A stretch of DNA of 64,000 nucleotides, taken from NCBI GenBank assembly GCA_900167215.1, contig FUZS01000004.1, positions 124,431-188,430 of the forward strand, in the 5' to 3' direction. How positions within the stretch are numbered: position 1 is the first letter of the stretch; the number at the start of each line of letters is the position of its first letter. Origin of the DNA: [Eubacterium] yurii. GTDB taxonomy: Bacteria > Bacillota > Clostridia > Peptostreptococcales > Filifactoraceae. Below, piece after piece: positions 9,074-17,201 of this stretch. A model generated the notes under the pieces. That model saw nothing but the letters and a program-made list of their open reading frames with translations, made no database searches and had not been told where the DNA came from. The position numbers and the translations under genes are program-made.

Positions 9074-10324
9074 TTGGAACAGATAAAAATCAATGACAAT
9101 GTTAATATTATTTATATAGAAAATGAAAAATTTAAGACCAACCTTATTTCGGTATTTTTCAAAAGACCGCTAAAAAGGGAGGAAGTGACGAAAAATGTAC
9201 TTCTTCCATATGTGCTTAGCGACTCTACACAAAAGTATAAGACACAATCAGATATAGAAAAAAGGATGCAGGAACTTTACAGCTCCAAAATAGACAGCAA
9301 TGTGAGCAAATCCGGAGAAAAACAGATAATCTCATTTAAGTTGTCATTTGTATCAGACAGATATCTAAATGAAAAAATCACTGATGATGCCATAGACTTA
9401 CTTACTCAGATTATTTTCCATCCCAATATTGAAAATGGAGGATTTTCCAAAGAATACGTCAAACTTGCCAAAGATGCTGTAGAACAGGACATATTAGCTA
9501 TAATCAATAATAAGGACAAGTACGCCTATAACAGAACTGTAGAGCTGATGTTTAAAGGGGAAAACTACGCTGTAAATCAGGACGGCTATATTGAGGACTT
9601 GAAGGAAATAGACGAGAAAAATCTATATGAATACTATAAAGAATTCATATCTACAAGTCAAATAGACATAGTTGTTGCAGGCTCTTTTGACAAAGAAGCC
9701 ACTGTATCATCACTTGCAAAGTATTTTGATGTCAAGATAGATGCTGTAAATATCGAGAAGGAAAAGCCACACAAACATAATGAATGTGGCATGGTAGAAG
9801 AAAAAATGGATATAGCGCAAGGTAAGCTTGTAGTAGGATATAGCTTTGACATAGCTCATGACAGTGAGGACTATTACAAGTTTATGATGTATAGCGAGAT
9901 ATTGGGAGGCGGACCTGCTTCTAAATTATTTAATATAGTTCGTGAAAAACATTCGCTTTGTTATTCAGTATTTTCAATGATAGACAGATACAAGGGTACT
10001 ATGATGATAATGGCAGGTATAGACCACGAAAATAAGGCTAAGACTGTAAAACTGATAGATGAAATCATGGACGATATAGCAAAGGGCGATGTGAGTGAGG
10101 ATGATATGACGGCAGCTCTCAATCATTTTAACTATTCTCTTGAGGCACTAAACGACTCGCTTGATGCAATGAGCAGATTTTACTATGCCGAAAAACTTAC
10201 AGGTACGCCTAAGACTCCTGATGAGATAAAGGCGATATTATCCAAGGTGACTGCAAAAGATGTAAGTGAAATAGGCAAGAGAGCAAAGAAGGATATAGAG
10301 TATTTTTTAACTAAGACTAATTAA
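9074..10324 (+). CDS. yfmF: M16-like peptidase homologue lacking the zinc site (YfmF type)
   Basis: This 416-residue protein has the fold signature of pitrilysin/insulinase proteins: an SDSTQKYKT N-terminal half and a C-terminal half with YKFMMYSEILGGGPASKLFNIVREK. The HxxEH zinc motif is missing, as in YfmF of B. subtilis, the non-catalytic partner of YfmH. The pair is linked in databases to EF-P 5-aminopentanol modification. The gene starts at TTG 9074, supported by AGGAG at 9061-9065. Its active partner is encoded next, across a gap filled by two repeat copies, so co-transcription is likely but not shown. Confidence 0.85.
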   Translation: MEQIKINDNVNIIYIENEKFKTNLISVFFKRPLKREEVTKNVLLPYVLSDSTQKYKTQSDIEKRMQELYSSKIDSNVSKSGEKQIISFKLSFVSDRYLNEKITDDAIDLLTQIIFHPNIENGGFSKEYVKLAKDAVEQDILAIINNKDKYAYNRTVELMFKGENYAVNQDGYIEDLKEIDEKNLYEYYKEFISTSQIDIVVAGSFDKEATVSSLAKYFDVKIDAVNIEKEKPHKHNECGMVEEKMDIAQGKLVVGYSFDIAHDSEDYYKFMMYSEILGGGPASKLFNIVREKHSLCYSVFSMIDRYKGTMMIMAGIDHENKAKTVKLIDEIMDDIAKGDVSEDDMTAALNHFNYSLEALNDSLDAMSRFYYAEKLTGTPKTPDEIKAILSKVTAKDVSEIGKRAKKDIEYFLTKTN

Positions 10325-10432
10325 TACTAAAATCCAATAAAATAGAGGATGCAATATTTTTTTAAGTATTTATAATGGATAATAAATACTATTGATGAAT
10401 ATTATTTGTAGATTGGATAGATAATAGTATAA
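10325..10432 (+). repeat. Family B MITE-like repeat, copy 1 of a tandem pair
   Basis: Runs from TACTAAAATCCAATAAAATA to GATAATAGTAT. It lies directly after the yfmF stop codon and is followed at once by a second copy. Confidence 0.75.
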
Positions 10433-10558
10433 TACTACAATCTAATAAAATAATGGATAAGATATTTTTAGTGAATTTATAATAAAGTAATAAATCACAT
10501 AGAATTAAAAAAAACTATTGATAAAGATTATCCGTAGATTAATTAGATAATAGTATAA
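10433..10558 (+). repeat. Family B MITE-like repeat, copy 2 of a tandem pair
   Basis: Contains ctaataaaataatggataa, tttataataaagtaataaat, attgataaagattatcc and agattaattagataatagta. Nearly colinear with the copy at 39919-40045. Confidence 0.8.
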
Positions 10559-10590
10559 AATAGCAAAAGATGTACAAAGCGGAGTAAAAT

Positions 10591-11877
10591 ATGTTTAAAG
10601 AAAATAAAATTTTAAATGAAAAAGTATATAATGAAAAACTGCATAATAATATGCAGGTTTTTATTATGCCTAAAAAAGGATTTTCCAAGAAGTATGCAAT
10701 ATTTGCGACTAATTTCGGCTCTAATGACCTGGAGTATGTCAATCCTCATACGAAAAAAAGGATTAGAGTCAACGACGGTATAGCGCATTTCCTTGAGCAC
10801 AAGATGTTTGAAATGCCGGATGAAAGCAACGTATTTGAGACATTTGCCAAATTGGGTGCCTCTCCAAACGCATATACCAACTTTAATATGACAGCATATC
10901 ACTTTTCTACAGCGGAGAATTTTATACCTGCGCTCAAGTATCTTATAACTTACGTTCAGACTCCACATTTTACGGATGAAAATGTGGAAAAAGAAAAGGG
11001 GATAATAGCTCAGGAGATAAAGATGTACGACGATGAACCTAATTTCAGGGTATTTTTCAATATGCTGTGGGCTATGTATAAGATTCATCCCAATTCCATA
11101 GATATAGCAGGTACAGTGGACAGCATTTATAAAATAACTAAAGAGGAGCTGTATGACTGCTACAATACCTTCTACTCTCCTTCAAATATGGCGCTTTTCA
11201 TAGTGGGAGATGTGGAGATAGAGCCAACAATGACAGCTATAAAAGAAAGCGTAAAGGACAAGAATATGTTTGAAGGCTGTGTAGAGAGAATCTTGACCAA
11301 AGAGTCCGACGATGTGAGACAAAAGGAGATAGTACAAGAATTTGAAATATCTCTGCCTATTTTTTCTATGGGATTTAAGGAAAAGAATTCTTCTGTTAAC
11401 AGCGGATACCCATTGCTGAAAAAAGAAACGGAAATGGAGATAATAAATCAAATATTATTTAAAAAAGGCTCGACTTTGCACGATAAATTATATAATTCAT
11501 CTTTGATTTTTGACTCCCTATATGCAAGCTATACTTGTAATAAAGATTACGGCTATGTTAGCATAGAGTCTGAAAGCTCAGATGTGGAAAAGACTAAGAG
11601 TATGATACTTGAGGAAATAAGATATTACCAAAAAAACGGAGTGCCAAAGTCGGATTTTGAGAGAATAAAAAGACAAAAAACAGGTCTGTTCATAAAGGCT
11701 TTCGACTCTCCGGAATATTTGTCGAACATATATTTGTCAATGTATTTCAAAGGCTACGATATATTTGATTATTACGAATGTTTGAATAATATTAATCTTG
11801 ATGATGTGAATTACAGATTGAAGGAGATGTTTGACGAGAATCAAATGGTAATGTCAATAGTAAATCCTAAAAAATAA
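10591..11877 (+). CDS. yfmH: M16 family zinc metallopeptidase (YfmH type)
   Basis: 428 residues with the inverted zinc motif HFLEH (IAHFLEHKMFE, near residue 66) and the distal Glu region EKGIIAQEIKMYDDEP, so this is the catalytic member of the M16 pair. The C-terminal half has the usual second M16 domain (YGYVSIESES and following). No signal peptide is visible, so it should be cytoplasmic. YfmF and YfmH are thought to act together; the substrate is not known from sequence. The Shine-Dalgarno site is weak (gcggag). cheV follows after 23 bases. Confidence 0.9.
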   Translation: MFKENKILNEKVYNEKLHNNMQVFIMPKKGFSKKYAIFATNFGSNDLEYVNPHTKKRIRVNDGIAHFLEHKMFEMPDESNVFETFAKLGASPNAYTNFNMTAYHFSTAENFIPALKYLITYVQTPHFTDENVEKEKGIIAQEIKMYDDEPNFRVFFNMLWAMYKIHPNSIDIAGTVDSIYKITKEELYDCYNTFYSPSNMALFIVGDVEIEPTMTAIKESVKDKNMFEGCVERILTKESDDVRQKEIVQEFEISLPIFSMGFKEKNSSVNSGYPLLKKETEMEIINQILFKKGSTLHDKLYNSSLIFDSLYASYTCNKDYGYVSIESESSDVEKTKSMILEEIRYYQKNGVPKSDFERIKRQKTGLFIKAFDSPEYLSNIYLSMYFKGYDIFDYYECLNNINLDDVNYRLKEMFDENQMVMSIVNPKK

Positions 11878-11900
11878 TGAGATGAAAGCAGGAGGCTTTA

Positions 11901-12812
11901 ATGAGCGAAAAAAAGGAAATATTATTGGAGACAGGTACCGGAGAGCTCGAGATATTGGAGTTTATAGTAGGTAGAGGAAGTTATGCAATAAATGTTATCA
12001 AGATAAAAGAGATTTTGGAAGTAGGATCTATATCACCTGTGCCAAGGTCAAATCCGGCAATACTCGGACTTGCTATGGTAAGGGGAGATGTGATACCTGT
12101 AATTGATATGAATTTTGTACTAAACGGATCTTATACGAGCAAGACTTTGTTTAAGACACTTTTGTGTGAGTTCAACCATATCAAGGTAGCTTTTTGCGTG
12201 GACGAAGTAAAGGGCATACACCGAATACCGTGGACTCAGATTAAAAAACCTGACCAAATTGCAAGCTGTGAAGATACCTTGGTTATAGGCAATATCTCAT
12301 TTGACGACAGATTGGTGATGTTGCTGGATTTTGAAAAGGTAGTTACTGATATTGCACCGTCAACAGGTATAAACAACGAGAGAATAGAAAATATCAAGGT
12401 AAAGGGTAAGAGAGATACAAAGGTTGTGCTTTCAGACGACTCACCTCTTATCAGAAAGTTATTGCTTGACGCACTTACAAAGGCAGGATTTTCAAATCTG
12501 AAATTCTTTGATGACGGCAAGCAGGCATGGGATTATTTTGAAAATCTTGTAGATGAGAAGAAGGAAGACTTTGCCAAGGAAGTGGACATACTGATAACTG
12601 ACATTGAGATGCCTCAGATGGATGGACACACTCTTACAAGGAAGATAAAGGAACATCCTTTGCTTAGGAGCCTACCTGTAATAATATTTTCGTCGCTTAT
12701 TACTGAGACGCTCAAACATAAGGGAGACAGCGTAAAAGCTGACGCTCAGCTGAGCAAACCGGAAGTCGACGTGCTTGTAGATGTAATAGATAGATTGCTT
12801 GAAAACAGATAG
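11901..12812 (+). CDS. cheV: Chemotaxis protein CheV (CheW domain plus receiver)
   Basis: A 303-residue coupling protein. Residues about 15-155 form a CheW domain (ILEFIVGRGSYAINVIKIKEI, given here only as a landmark at residues 17-37, with the NPAILGLAMVRGDVIPVID core). Residues about 173-303 form a receiver domain: acidic pair SDDSP, phospho-acceptor Asp in LITDIEMPQMDG, switch Ser in IFSS, and Lys in LSKPE. CheV links receptors to CheA and tunes adaptation, so the organism is probably motile although no other motility gene lies here. An aggaggc Shine-Dalgarno site precedes the ATG. Close spacing suggests readthrough from yfmH. Confidence 0.93.
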   Translation: MSEKKEILLETGTGELEILEFIVGRGSYAINVIKIKEILEVGSISPVPRSNPAILGLAMVRGDVIPVIDMNFVLNGSYTSKTLFKTLLCEFNHIKVAFCVDEVKGIHRIPWTQIKKPDQIASCEDTLVIGNISFDDRLVMLLDFEKVVTDIAPSTGINNERIENIKVKGKRDTKVVLSDDSPLIRKLLLDALTKAGFSNLKFFDDGKQAWDYFENLVDEKKEDFAKEVDILITDIEMPQMDGHTLTRKIKEHPLLRSLPVIIFSSLITETLKHKGDSVKADAQLSKPEVDVLVDVIDRLLENR

Positions 12813-12837
12813 AATAAAGTAGTTATAAGGGTCTTTT

Positions 12838-12862
12838 GCCAATAAGCATTAGGCTCTTTTTT
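12838..12862 (+). terminator. Possible weak terminator after cheV
   Basis: A short imperfect stem gccaat/attaggc followed by cTCTTTTTT. The stem is weak, so this is tentative. Confidence 0.4.
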
Positions 12863-12868
12863 ATGTAA

Positions 12869-12981
12869 TACTAATTACCAATTAAAAATTCAGTCAATTT
12901 TTAATTTTACACTAAATGTTTGAAATTCGGGTGATATATTTTCAAATATCATTAAATGCTGCTTTAATAGGTTTTTAGTAT
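12869..12981 (+). repeat. Family A MITE-like repeat
   Basis: Begins TACTAATTACCA and ends TTTAATAGGTTTTTAGTAT. Same ends as the copies at 25411 and 39647; the middle has diverged. Confidence 0.65.
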
Positions 12982-13009
12982 AAAATAATGATATAATAAT
13001 TTAAAATAC

Positions 13010-13038
13010 TTGTATATTTCATTACAATATAATATAAT
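13010..13038 (+). promoter_or_regulatory. Promoter of the toxin-antitoxin operon
   Basis: TTGTAT (13010-13015), 17-base spacer, TATAAT (13033-13038). The start would be near 13045, so the leader is very short before the Shine-Dalgarno site AAGGAG (13046-13051) and the ATG at 13060. Confidence 0.7.
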
Positions 13039-13059
13039 TATGTAAAAGGAGATGAGAGT

Positions 13060-13317
13060 ATGGCAAATACAGTTAATGTAAATTTTCGTTTGGATGAAAC
13101 GGTGAAAAAAAATATGGAAGATGCTTGTCGTGAAATGGGACTTTCTATGAGTTCTGCTTTTACTATTTTTGCAAAGAAAGTAGCAAGAGAAAAACGCATA
13201 CCTTTTGAAGTTTCAGTAGATCCTTTCTATTCAAAGAGCAATATGGAGCATTTGAAAAGAGGAATAGAAGCCTTAAATAGAGGTGAAGGTAAAGAACACG
13301 ATATAATTGAGGTATAA
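13060..13317 (+). CDS. RelB/DinJ-family antitoxin
   Basis: 85 residues with a ribbon-helix-helix N-terminus typical of DinJ: VNVNFRLDETVKKNMEDAC, then MGLSMSSAFTIFAKKV. The ribbon-helix-helix part should bind the operon promoter, and the C-terminal tail (NRGEGKEHDIIEV) should wrap the toxin. The stop overlaps the toxin ATG by one base, the usual coupled layout. The pairing with a YoeB-type toxin is less common than DinJ with YafQ. Confidence 0.9.
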   Translation: MANTVNVNFRLDETVKKNMEDACREMGLSMSSAFTIFAKKVAREKRIPFEVSVDPFYSKSNMEHLKRGIEALNRGEGKEHDIIEV

Positions 13318-13580
13318 TGTCAATGAAAAAGATTTGGTTTGATGAAGCCTGGGAAGATTATATTTATTGGCAGAATCAGGATAAGAAGACAATAAGAAGA
13401 ATTAATAGCTTAATTAAAGATATTGAAAGAAATAAACTGGAGGGTATTGGAAAGCCTGAGCCATTAAAAGGGGATTTAAACGGTTTTTGGAGTAGACGAA
13501 TAGATGATACAAACAGACTTGTATATCGTATTAATAATGATATATTGGAAATAGTGTCATGCAAAGGTCATTATAATTGA
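13317..13580 (+). CDS. Txe/YoeB-family mRNA-interferase toxin
   Basis: 87 residues matching YoeB/Txe along the whole length: IWFDEAWEDYIYWQNQDKK, then a GKPEPLKGDLNGFWSRRI block, RLVYRI and a C-terminal CKGHYN. YoeB toxins cut mRNA at the ribosome; the conserved acidic, Arg and C-terminal His-Tyr residues of the active site are present. An internal ATG at 13323 (MKKIW) may be the true start, since GAGG at 13309-13312 is better spaced for it. No promoter of its own; it is translated with the antitoxin. Confidence 0.92.
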   Translation: MSMKKIWFDEAWEDYIYWQNQDKKTIRRINSLIKDIERNKLEGIGKPEPLKGDLNGFWSRRIDDTNRLVYRINNDILEIVSCKGHYN

Positions 13581-13740
13581 TATATCGTCAAAATTGATAT
13601 GGAAATTTTCTGCCATAAGTGCTATAATCTTAGCTGATAGCAATAATTTATTTAATATTCTTTTAAAATAATAATAATTTTAATTATATTTTATGATATT
13701 TGATAAAGAAAATTGCAAGAGATTTGACGGAGGATTACAT

Positions 13741-14577
13741 ATGTATGATGTTTCACTTACCAATATACAAAAACTGTATATGATAAATTTATCAGACAAC
13801 TCAAATATGATAAGCATTACGCAATTTTCCGAATTGTTCAATTGCAGCAAGGCTAATTCAAAATCTATCCTCGATAGAATGGTAAAGCTTGGAGTATTGT
13901 ATAAGGATAAGAAAAATTATTTGTTTACGGTGCTTGGCGAAAAGATAGCAAAGACCCTTGTAGAAGAAAGAGATAAGCTGGAGTCCGTACTTTGCAATCT
14001 GATGAATCTGTCCAAGCAAAAATCCAGAGAATACGCCAATTCTCTTGCCTGCGAAGGCATAGAGGAATTTACCGATAAATTGAGTATGTATTATCAATAT
14101 TGCAATCACAAGAATGAAAGAGGAGATAAGATAGACCATAAAAAGCTGGCAAAATTTCTGAAAAACGGTGAATACAATATTTACTTCTGCATTTATAAGC
14201 TGTATTCAAACGGCATAAGCGTCGGAGAGGAATTTTCCATGGCAAACGGAGGTTTCGACTCCAAAGCCAAGCTCGTAATAGATGAAAAACCTCATATCTT
14301 ACTAAGCCCTAAGAATATAAGCAAGAGCGATAAAGGCTTTTTGAAAAAAGGAATATTGCAAAATATAAGCTATCCTACGAAAAATGGGGATGTAATGACA
14401 GAAACAAAAGACGGAGACATAAAGATTCCCTTTGATATTTTAAGAGATTGGTACTTTATCGAAAAAAACACCTTGCAATGTGGAATATATCTAAATACCC
14501 ACTCTAAAATAGGATTTTTTGAGCATAACAAAACTTGTCTTTTCGTATTTACTATAAATTTGCTAAAAATGTTTTAA
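13741..14577 (+). CDS. DtxR-like HTH regulator fused to a NEAT-like domain (putative haem or iron sensor)
   Basis: 278 residues, no signal peptide. Residues 1-65 form a winged helix of the DtxR/MntR kind (SITQFSELFNCSKANSKSIL, then RMVKLGVLYKDKKNYLFTVL). Residues about 66-125 resemble the DtxR dimerisation helices (LGEKIAKTLVEERDKLESVL, later SREYANSLACEGIEEF). Residues about 139-265 look NEAT-like: LKNGEYNIYFCIYKLYSNG and EFSMANGGFDSKAKL align with LKDGEYKVSVELWKANG and ELSMANNAIEKTAIL of the surface NEAT-SLH protein encoded next. NEAT domains normally lie outside the cell, so a cytoplasmic one on a repressor-like protein is odd. The ATG at 13741 is preferred because GGAGG (13729-13733) precedes it; the upstream ATG 13693 lacks such a site. 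Proposed role: control of the haem island. This rests on my own motif alignment. Confidence 0.7.
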   Translation: MYDVSLTNIQKLYMINLSDNSNMISITQFSELFNCSKANSKSILDRMVKLGVLYKDKKNYLFTVLGEKIAKTLVEERDKLESVLCNLMNLSKQKSREYANSLACEGIEEFTDKLSMYYQYCNHKNERGDKIDHKKLAKFLKNGEYNIYFCIYKLYSNGISVGEEFSMANGGFDSKAKLVIDEKPHILLSPKNISKSDKGFLKKGILQNISYPTKNGDVMTETKDGDIKIPFDILRDWYFIEKNTLQCGIYLNTHSKIGFFEHNKTCLFVFTINLLKMF

Positions 14578-14582
14578 AAAAT

Positions 14583-14633
14583 AAACCTGTGTTAACTTAA
14601 TTTTTTATAGATTAACATGGGTTTAATTTTTTT
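14583..14633 (+). terminator. Rho-independent terminator after the DtxR-NEAT gene
   Basis: AAACCTGTGTTAA (14583-14595) pairs along its 13 bases with TTAACATGGGTTT (14612-14624), with two G-U pairs, followed by AATTTTTTT. Confidence 0.85.
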
Positions 14634-14833
14634 GAAAATAATATTGATAATGTTTCATAATATCAACAAAAATCAGATATTATAGAAATTATAGTATCAT
14701 AAAAAAATTAGATAATAAAATAAATTCTACAATTTAATAATAATTATTTAAAATGTTGATATTCCAATAAAAAAGAAAAAGAAAAAATAAAATCCCTAAC
14801 TTATTACATAATTATAAAAATAAACTTAAATAA

Positions 14834-14853
14834 AAGTTAATGCAAATTAACTT
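14834..14853. promoter_or_regulatory. Candidate operator palindrome
   Basis: AAGTTAATGCAAATTAACTT has perfect 8-bp arms around GCAA. It lies in the promoter region of the NEAT-SLH gene, next to a DtxR-like regulator gene. Size and symmetry suit a DtxR-family site, but the sequence is not the classic DtxR or MntR box. Confidence 0.4.
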
Positions 14854-14943
14854 CAATTTTTTATAAAAAACTATTGATTAATATTTAAAAATGAATACAA
14901 TTATAGTTGATAATAGTTTTCGTTTTGTATATTAGGAGGTTTT

Positions 14944-16215
14944 ATGAAATTTAAGAAAAGAACTGCTGTGGTATTGGCAGCATTAATGTTGGCTTCTTTG
15001 GGAGCTGCAAGCCTTTCTTCAGCGGATAGTAATGAGTATAAGGCATATATAAGCGGATATCCTGACGGATCTTTCAAACCTGCAAAGACTGTAACAAGGG
15101 CGGAAGTAGCTGTGATAGTGGCTTCACTTATAAGAAACGGTGAAAAGATAGATGACAATGTAAAATTTGCTGATATTCAAAAAGGACATTTTGCTTATGA
15201 TAGTGTAAACTACCTTAGAGCTAAGGATATACTAAGCAAGGATAATGGCGGATATGACGTTAAAAAAGATATGACAAGAGGAGAGTTTTGCTCTGTAATT
15301 GTTAAGGCGTACAAATTGACAAAGGGAGATGCTGTAAAAGATTTTGCTGATGTAAAGGACAATATGTACAAGTCATATATAGACATAGCTGTTTCAAACG
15401 GATATATGAGCGGTTATCCTGACGGCAGTTTCAAGCCGGACAAGGCAGTAAGCAGGGCTGAAGCTGTAAGTATAATCAACAAGATTACAGGTAGGCCGGG
15501 AGAAAAAGAAGTAATTGAAAAACTGCTTACTAATCCTAAGGTTCCAAACGACGTAAAATCAACTAACTGGGCTTATTACAACATAGTAAGTGCTACAAAT
15601 ACATTTTCATTTGGTAAAATGACGCCATTAGAAAATAAAAAAGAAGAAAAGAAAGAAGAAAAAACAGAAGTTAAGAAAGATGAGCAACAGCCATCTAAGA
15701 TAGAAAACGACAAAAAAGATCTGTCTAATGAAAAGATAGATATCAATAATCTTAAAGACGGAGAGTACAAGGTATCTGTAGAGCTTTGGAAGGCAAACGG
15801 AGAAAAAGTTCCGTCAGAGCTTTCAATGGCAAATAACGCCATAGAAAAAACAGCTATATTGAAAGTGGAAAGCAATAAAGCTTACTTGCAACTTAGCATG
15901 AATTCTATGACGCTTTCAGGTTTTGACAAAAAGGGACATATGGAAGCTGCATGGTACTATGATAGCAAGCAGGACTACATTAAGGGCTTGGATTCATCTT
16001 CAAATACAGGGAAAGAAGTCACTGTAGTGGAAGAATATACAGATGCTTCTATAGAAGATGGCTCAGAGACAAAGTTCCCTAAGACTGTAAAATTCCCTGT
16101 GAAAGTTGGCGAAGACTTTGTATATCTCAAAGTTCAAGTAGATATAATGAAATCTTTTGGCGGAGCTAACCCTGATGCAGCAGTCAAGATTGACTGGAAG
16201 AGCATTAAAAAATAA
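14944..16215 (+). CDS. SLH-anchored NEAT-domain haem-binding surface protein
   Basis: 423 residues: signal peptide (about 1-28), three SLH repeats (about 30-180; GYPDGSFKPAKTVTRAE and GYPDGSFKPDKAVSRAE are clear), a Lys/Glu-rich linker (about 218-265), and a NEAT domain (about 268-423; DGEYKVSVELWKANG, SELSMANNAIE, GHMEAAWYY, VKFPVKVGEDFVYLKVQVDI). The SLH domains should hold it in the wall through pyruvylated polymer, with the NEAT domain available to pass haem. The tyrosine YxxxY of Isd NEATs is absent; methionines in SMAN and DIM are candidate ligands. An aggagg Shine-Dalgarno site precedes the ATG. First structural gene of the haem island. Confidence 0.9.
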   Translation: MKFKKRTAVVLAALMLASLGAASLSSADSNEYKAYISGYPDGSFKPAKTVTRAEVAVIVASLIRNGEKIDDNVKFADIQKGHFAYDSVNYLRAKDILSKDNGGYDVKKDMTRGEFCSVIVKAYKLTKGDAVKDFADVKDNMYKSYIDIAVSNGYMSGYPDGSFKPDKAVSRAEAVSIINKITGRPGEKEVIEKLLTNPKVPNDVKSTNWAYYNIVSATNTFSFGKMTPLENKKEEKKEEKTEVKKDEQQPSKIENDKKDLSNEKIDINNLKDGEYKVSVELWKANGEKVPSELSMANNAIEKTAILKVESNKAYLQLSMNSMTLSGFDKKGHMEAAWYYDSKQDYIKGLDSSSNTGKEVTVVEEYTDASIEDGSETKFPKTVKFPVKVGEDFVYLKVQVDIMKSFGGANPDAAVKIDWKSIKK

Positions 16216-16575
16216 AAGCTGAATTTGATGATATTTTAGAGAAATGATTTATCACAACACCTTTAAAATATTTAAATATCAGATAATAACTACAATAAAC
16301 GACATTAAAAATTTCTCTTTGTTTCAACTAAACTTTGATTTTTAGATTTTAAAAGAGAAGCTAATGTCGTTTATTAACACAATAATCTACATACAGTTTA
16401 AGTAAATTGTATAGAAGTTAAAACTTATTAAAAATTCCTTTAACTGTCATTTGTTTTTGTAAAGTCGGATATCCTAATAAAAATGCCGGGCATAAATCAA
16501 ATATAGATGACTTTTAATGTGGAAGTATTAAATGTAATTTATTTTAAACAGTTATTTAAATAAAGGAGAAGTTTT
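16216..16575. other. Intergenic region with long stem-loop
   Basis: Separates the NEAT-SLH and Shp-like genes. The stem-loop at 16294-16375 is its only clear feature; the rest is AT-rich. Confidence 0.6.
16294..16375. repeat. Long two-part inverted repeat
   Basis: AATAAACGACATTA (16294-16307) pairs perfectly with TAATGTCGTTTATT (16362-16375). Inside, TTCTCTTT (16313-16320) pairs with AAAGAGAA (16352-16359), leaving a loop of about 31 bases. No T-run follows, so it is not a standard terminator. The outer arm resembles the arm of the hairpin at 59162-59196. Confidence 0.85.
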
Positions 16576-17166
16576 ATGAAAAAGTTGTTATCAGCAGCAT
16601 TTGCAGTAGCCTTAATATTTACATCACTTACTATAGGAGCTGAGGCAAAGGCTACAGCTAAGACAAAAGATTTGGGCAAGAAGACATATTCTATAACAAA
16701 TACTGTACAGTATGAAAACCCTATAACAAAGGAAATAGAAGACCTTAAACTTAAATCTAAAGACAAGCAATACAAGTCTAAAAAAGCCATCGGAGACGGA
16801 ATGAGCAGATCTATACTTGGAAAGTATGCCTTGCTTGACAATACAGGCAAAACTAAGACGCTAACTGTTAAGATTGGAATGACAGACGCTACAAAAGATT
16901 ACAAGGTGTTTGTGAAAAACGCAAAGGATGACAAGTATAAGGAAGTGAAATTTACAGTAGCAAAAGAGGACAAGAAGAAAAAAACTAAGGATTTGAAATT
17001 CGAAGTACCGGTAAATGACGCTTATATAAAAATCTCAGCTTATGTCAATCCTATGGGAAGAAACATAACATTCTTTGCGCAAATGGCATCTAAGGATGCA
17101 AAAGAGGGCTCAAAGGACTTTGATGGTCAAAAGATGACTACAAAATCTGTAAAAAGTGTAGAATAA
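16576..17166 (+). CDS. Secreted Shp-like haem-binding protein
   Basis: 196 residues with a signal peptide (about 1-24, ending GAEA). The body is beta-rich and ends in AYVNPMGRNITFF, which resembles the last strand of the streptococcal haem carrier Shp. Shp holds haem between two methionines (Met66 and Met153 in the S. pyogenes protein). Here Met76 (GDGMSRSI) and Met160 (NPMGRN) are 84 residues apart, close to the 87 of Shp. No membrane or wall anchor is visible, unlike Shp, so it may be a soluble haemophore. The next gene codes for the transporter lipoprotein, fitting transfer from Shr to Shp to HtsA. The Shp assignment is from motif and context. Confidence 0.65.
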   Translation: MKKLLSAAFAVALIFTSLTIGAEAKATAKTKDLGKKTYSITNTVQYENPITKEIEDLKLKSKDKQYKSKKAIGDGMSRSILGKYALLDNTGKTKTLTVKIGMTDATKDYKVFVKNAKDDKYKEVKFTVAKEDKKKKTKDLKFEVPVNDAYIKISAYVNPMGRNITFFAQMASKDAKEGSKDFDGQKMTTKSVKSVE

Positions 17167-17201
17167 GCTGGAAATTTAAATATATTTAAGAGAAGGAAAA
17201 G

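Larger units (their letters stand above)
14578..14943. other. Intergenic region between the regulator and the NEAT-SLH gene
   Basis: Holds a terminator for the regulator (14583-14633) and a 20-bp palindrome (14834-14853) about 90 bases before the next start codon. The rest is very AT-rich with no gene seen. Confidence 0.6.

Noticed and set aside
13693-13740. Upstream ATG of the DtxR-NEAT gene
   Set aside because: Adds 16 residues unlike DtxR starts, and the strong GGAGG site lies inside this stretch, pointing to ATG 13741.
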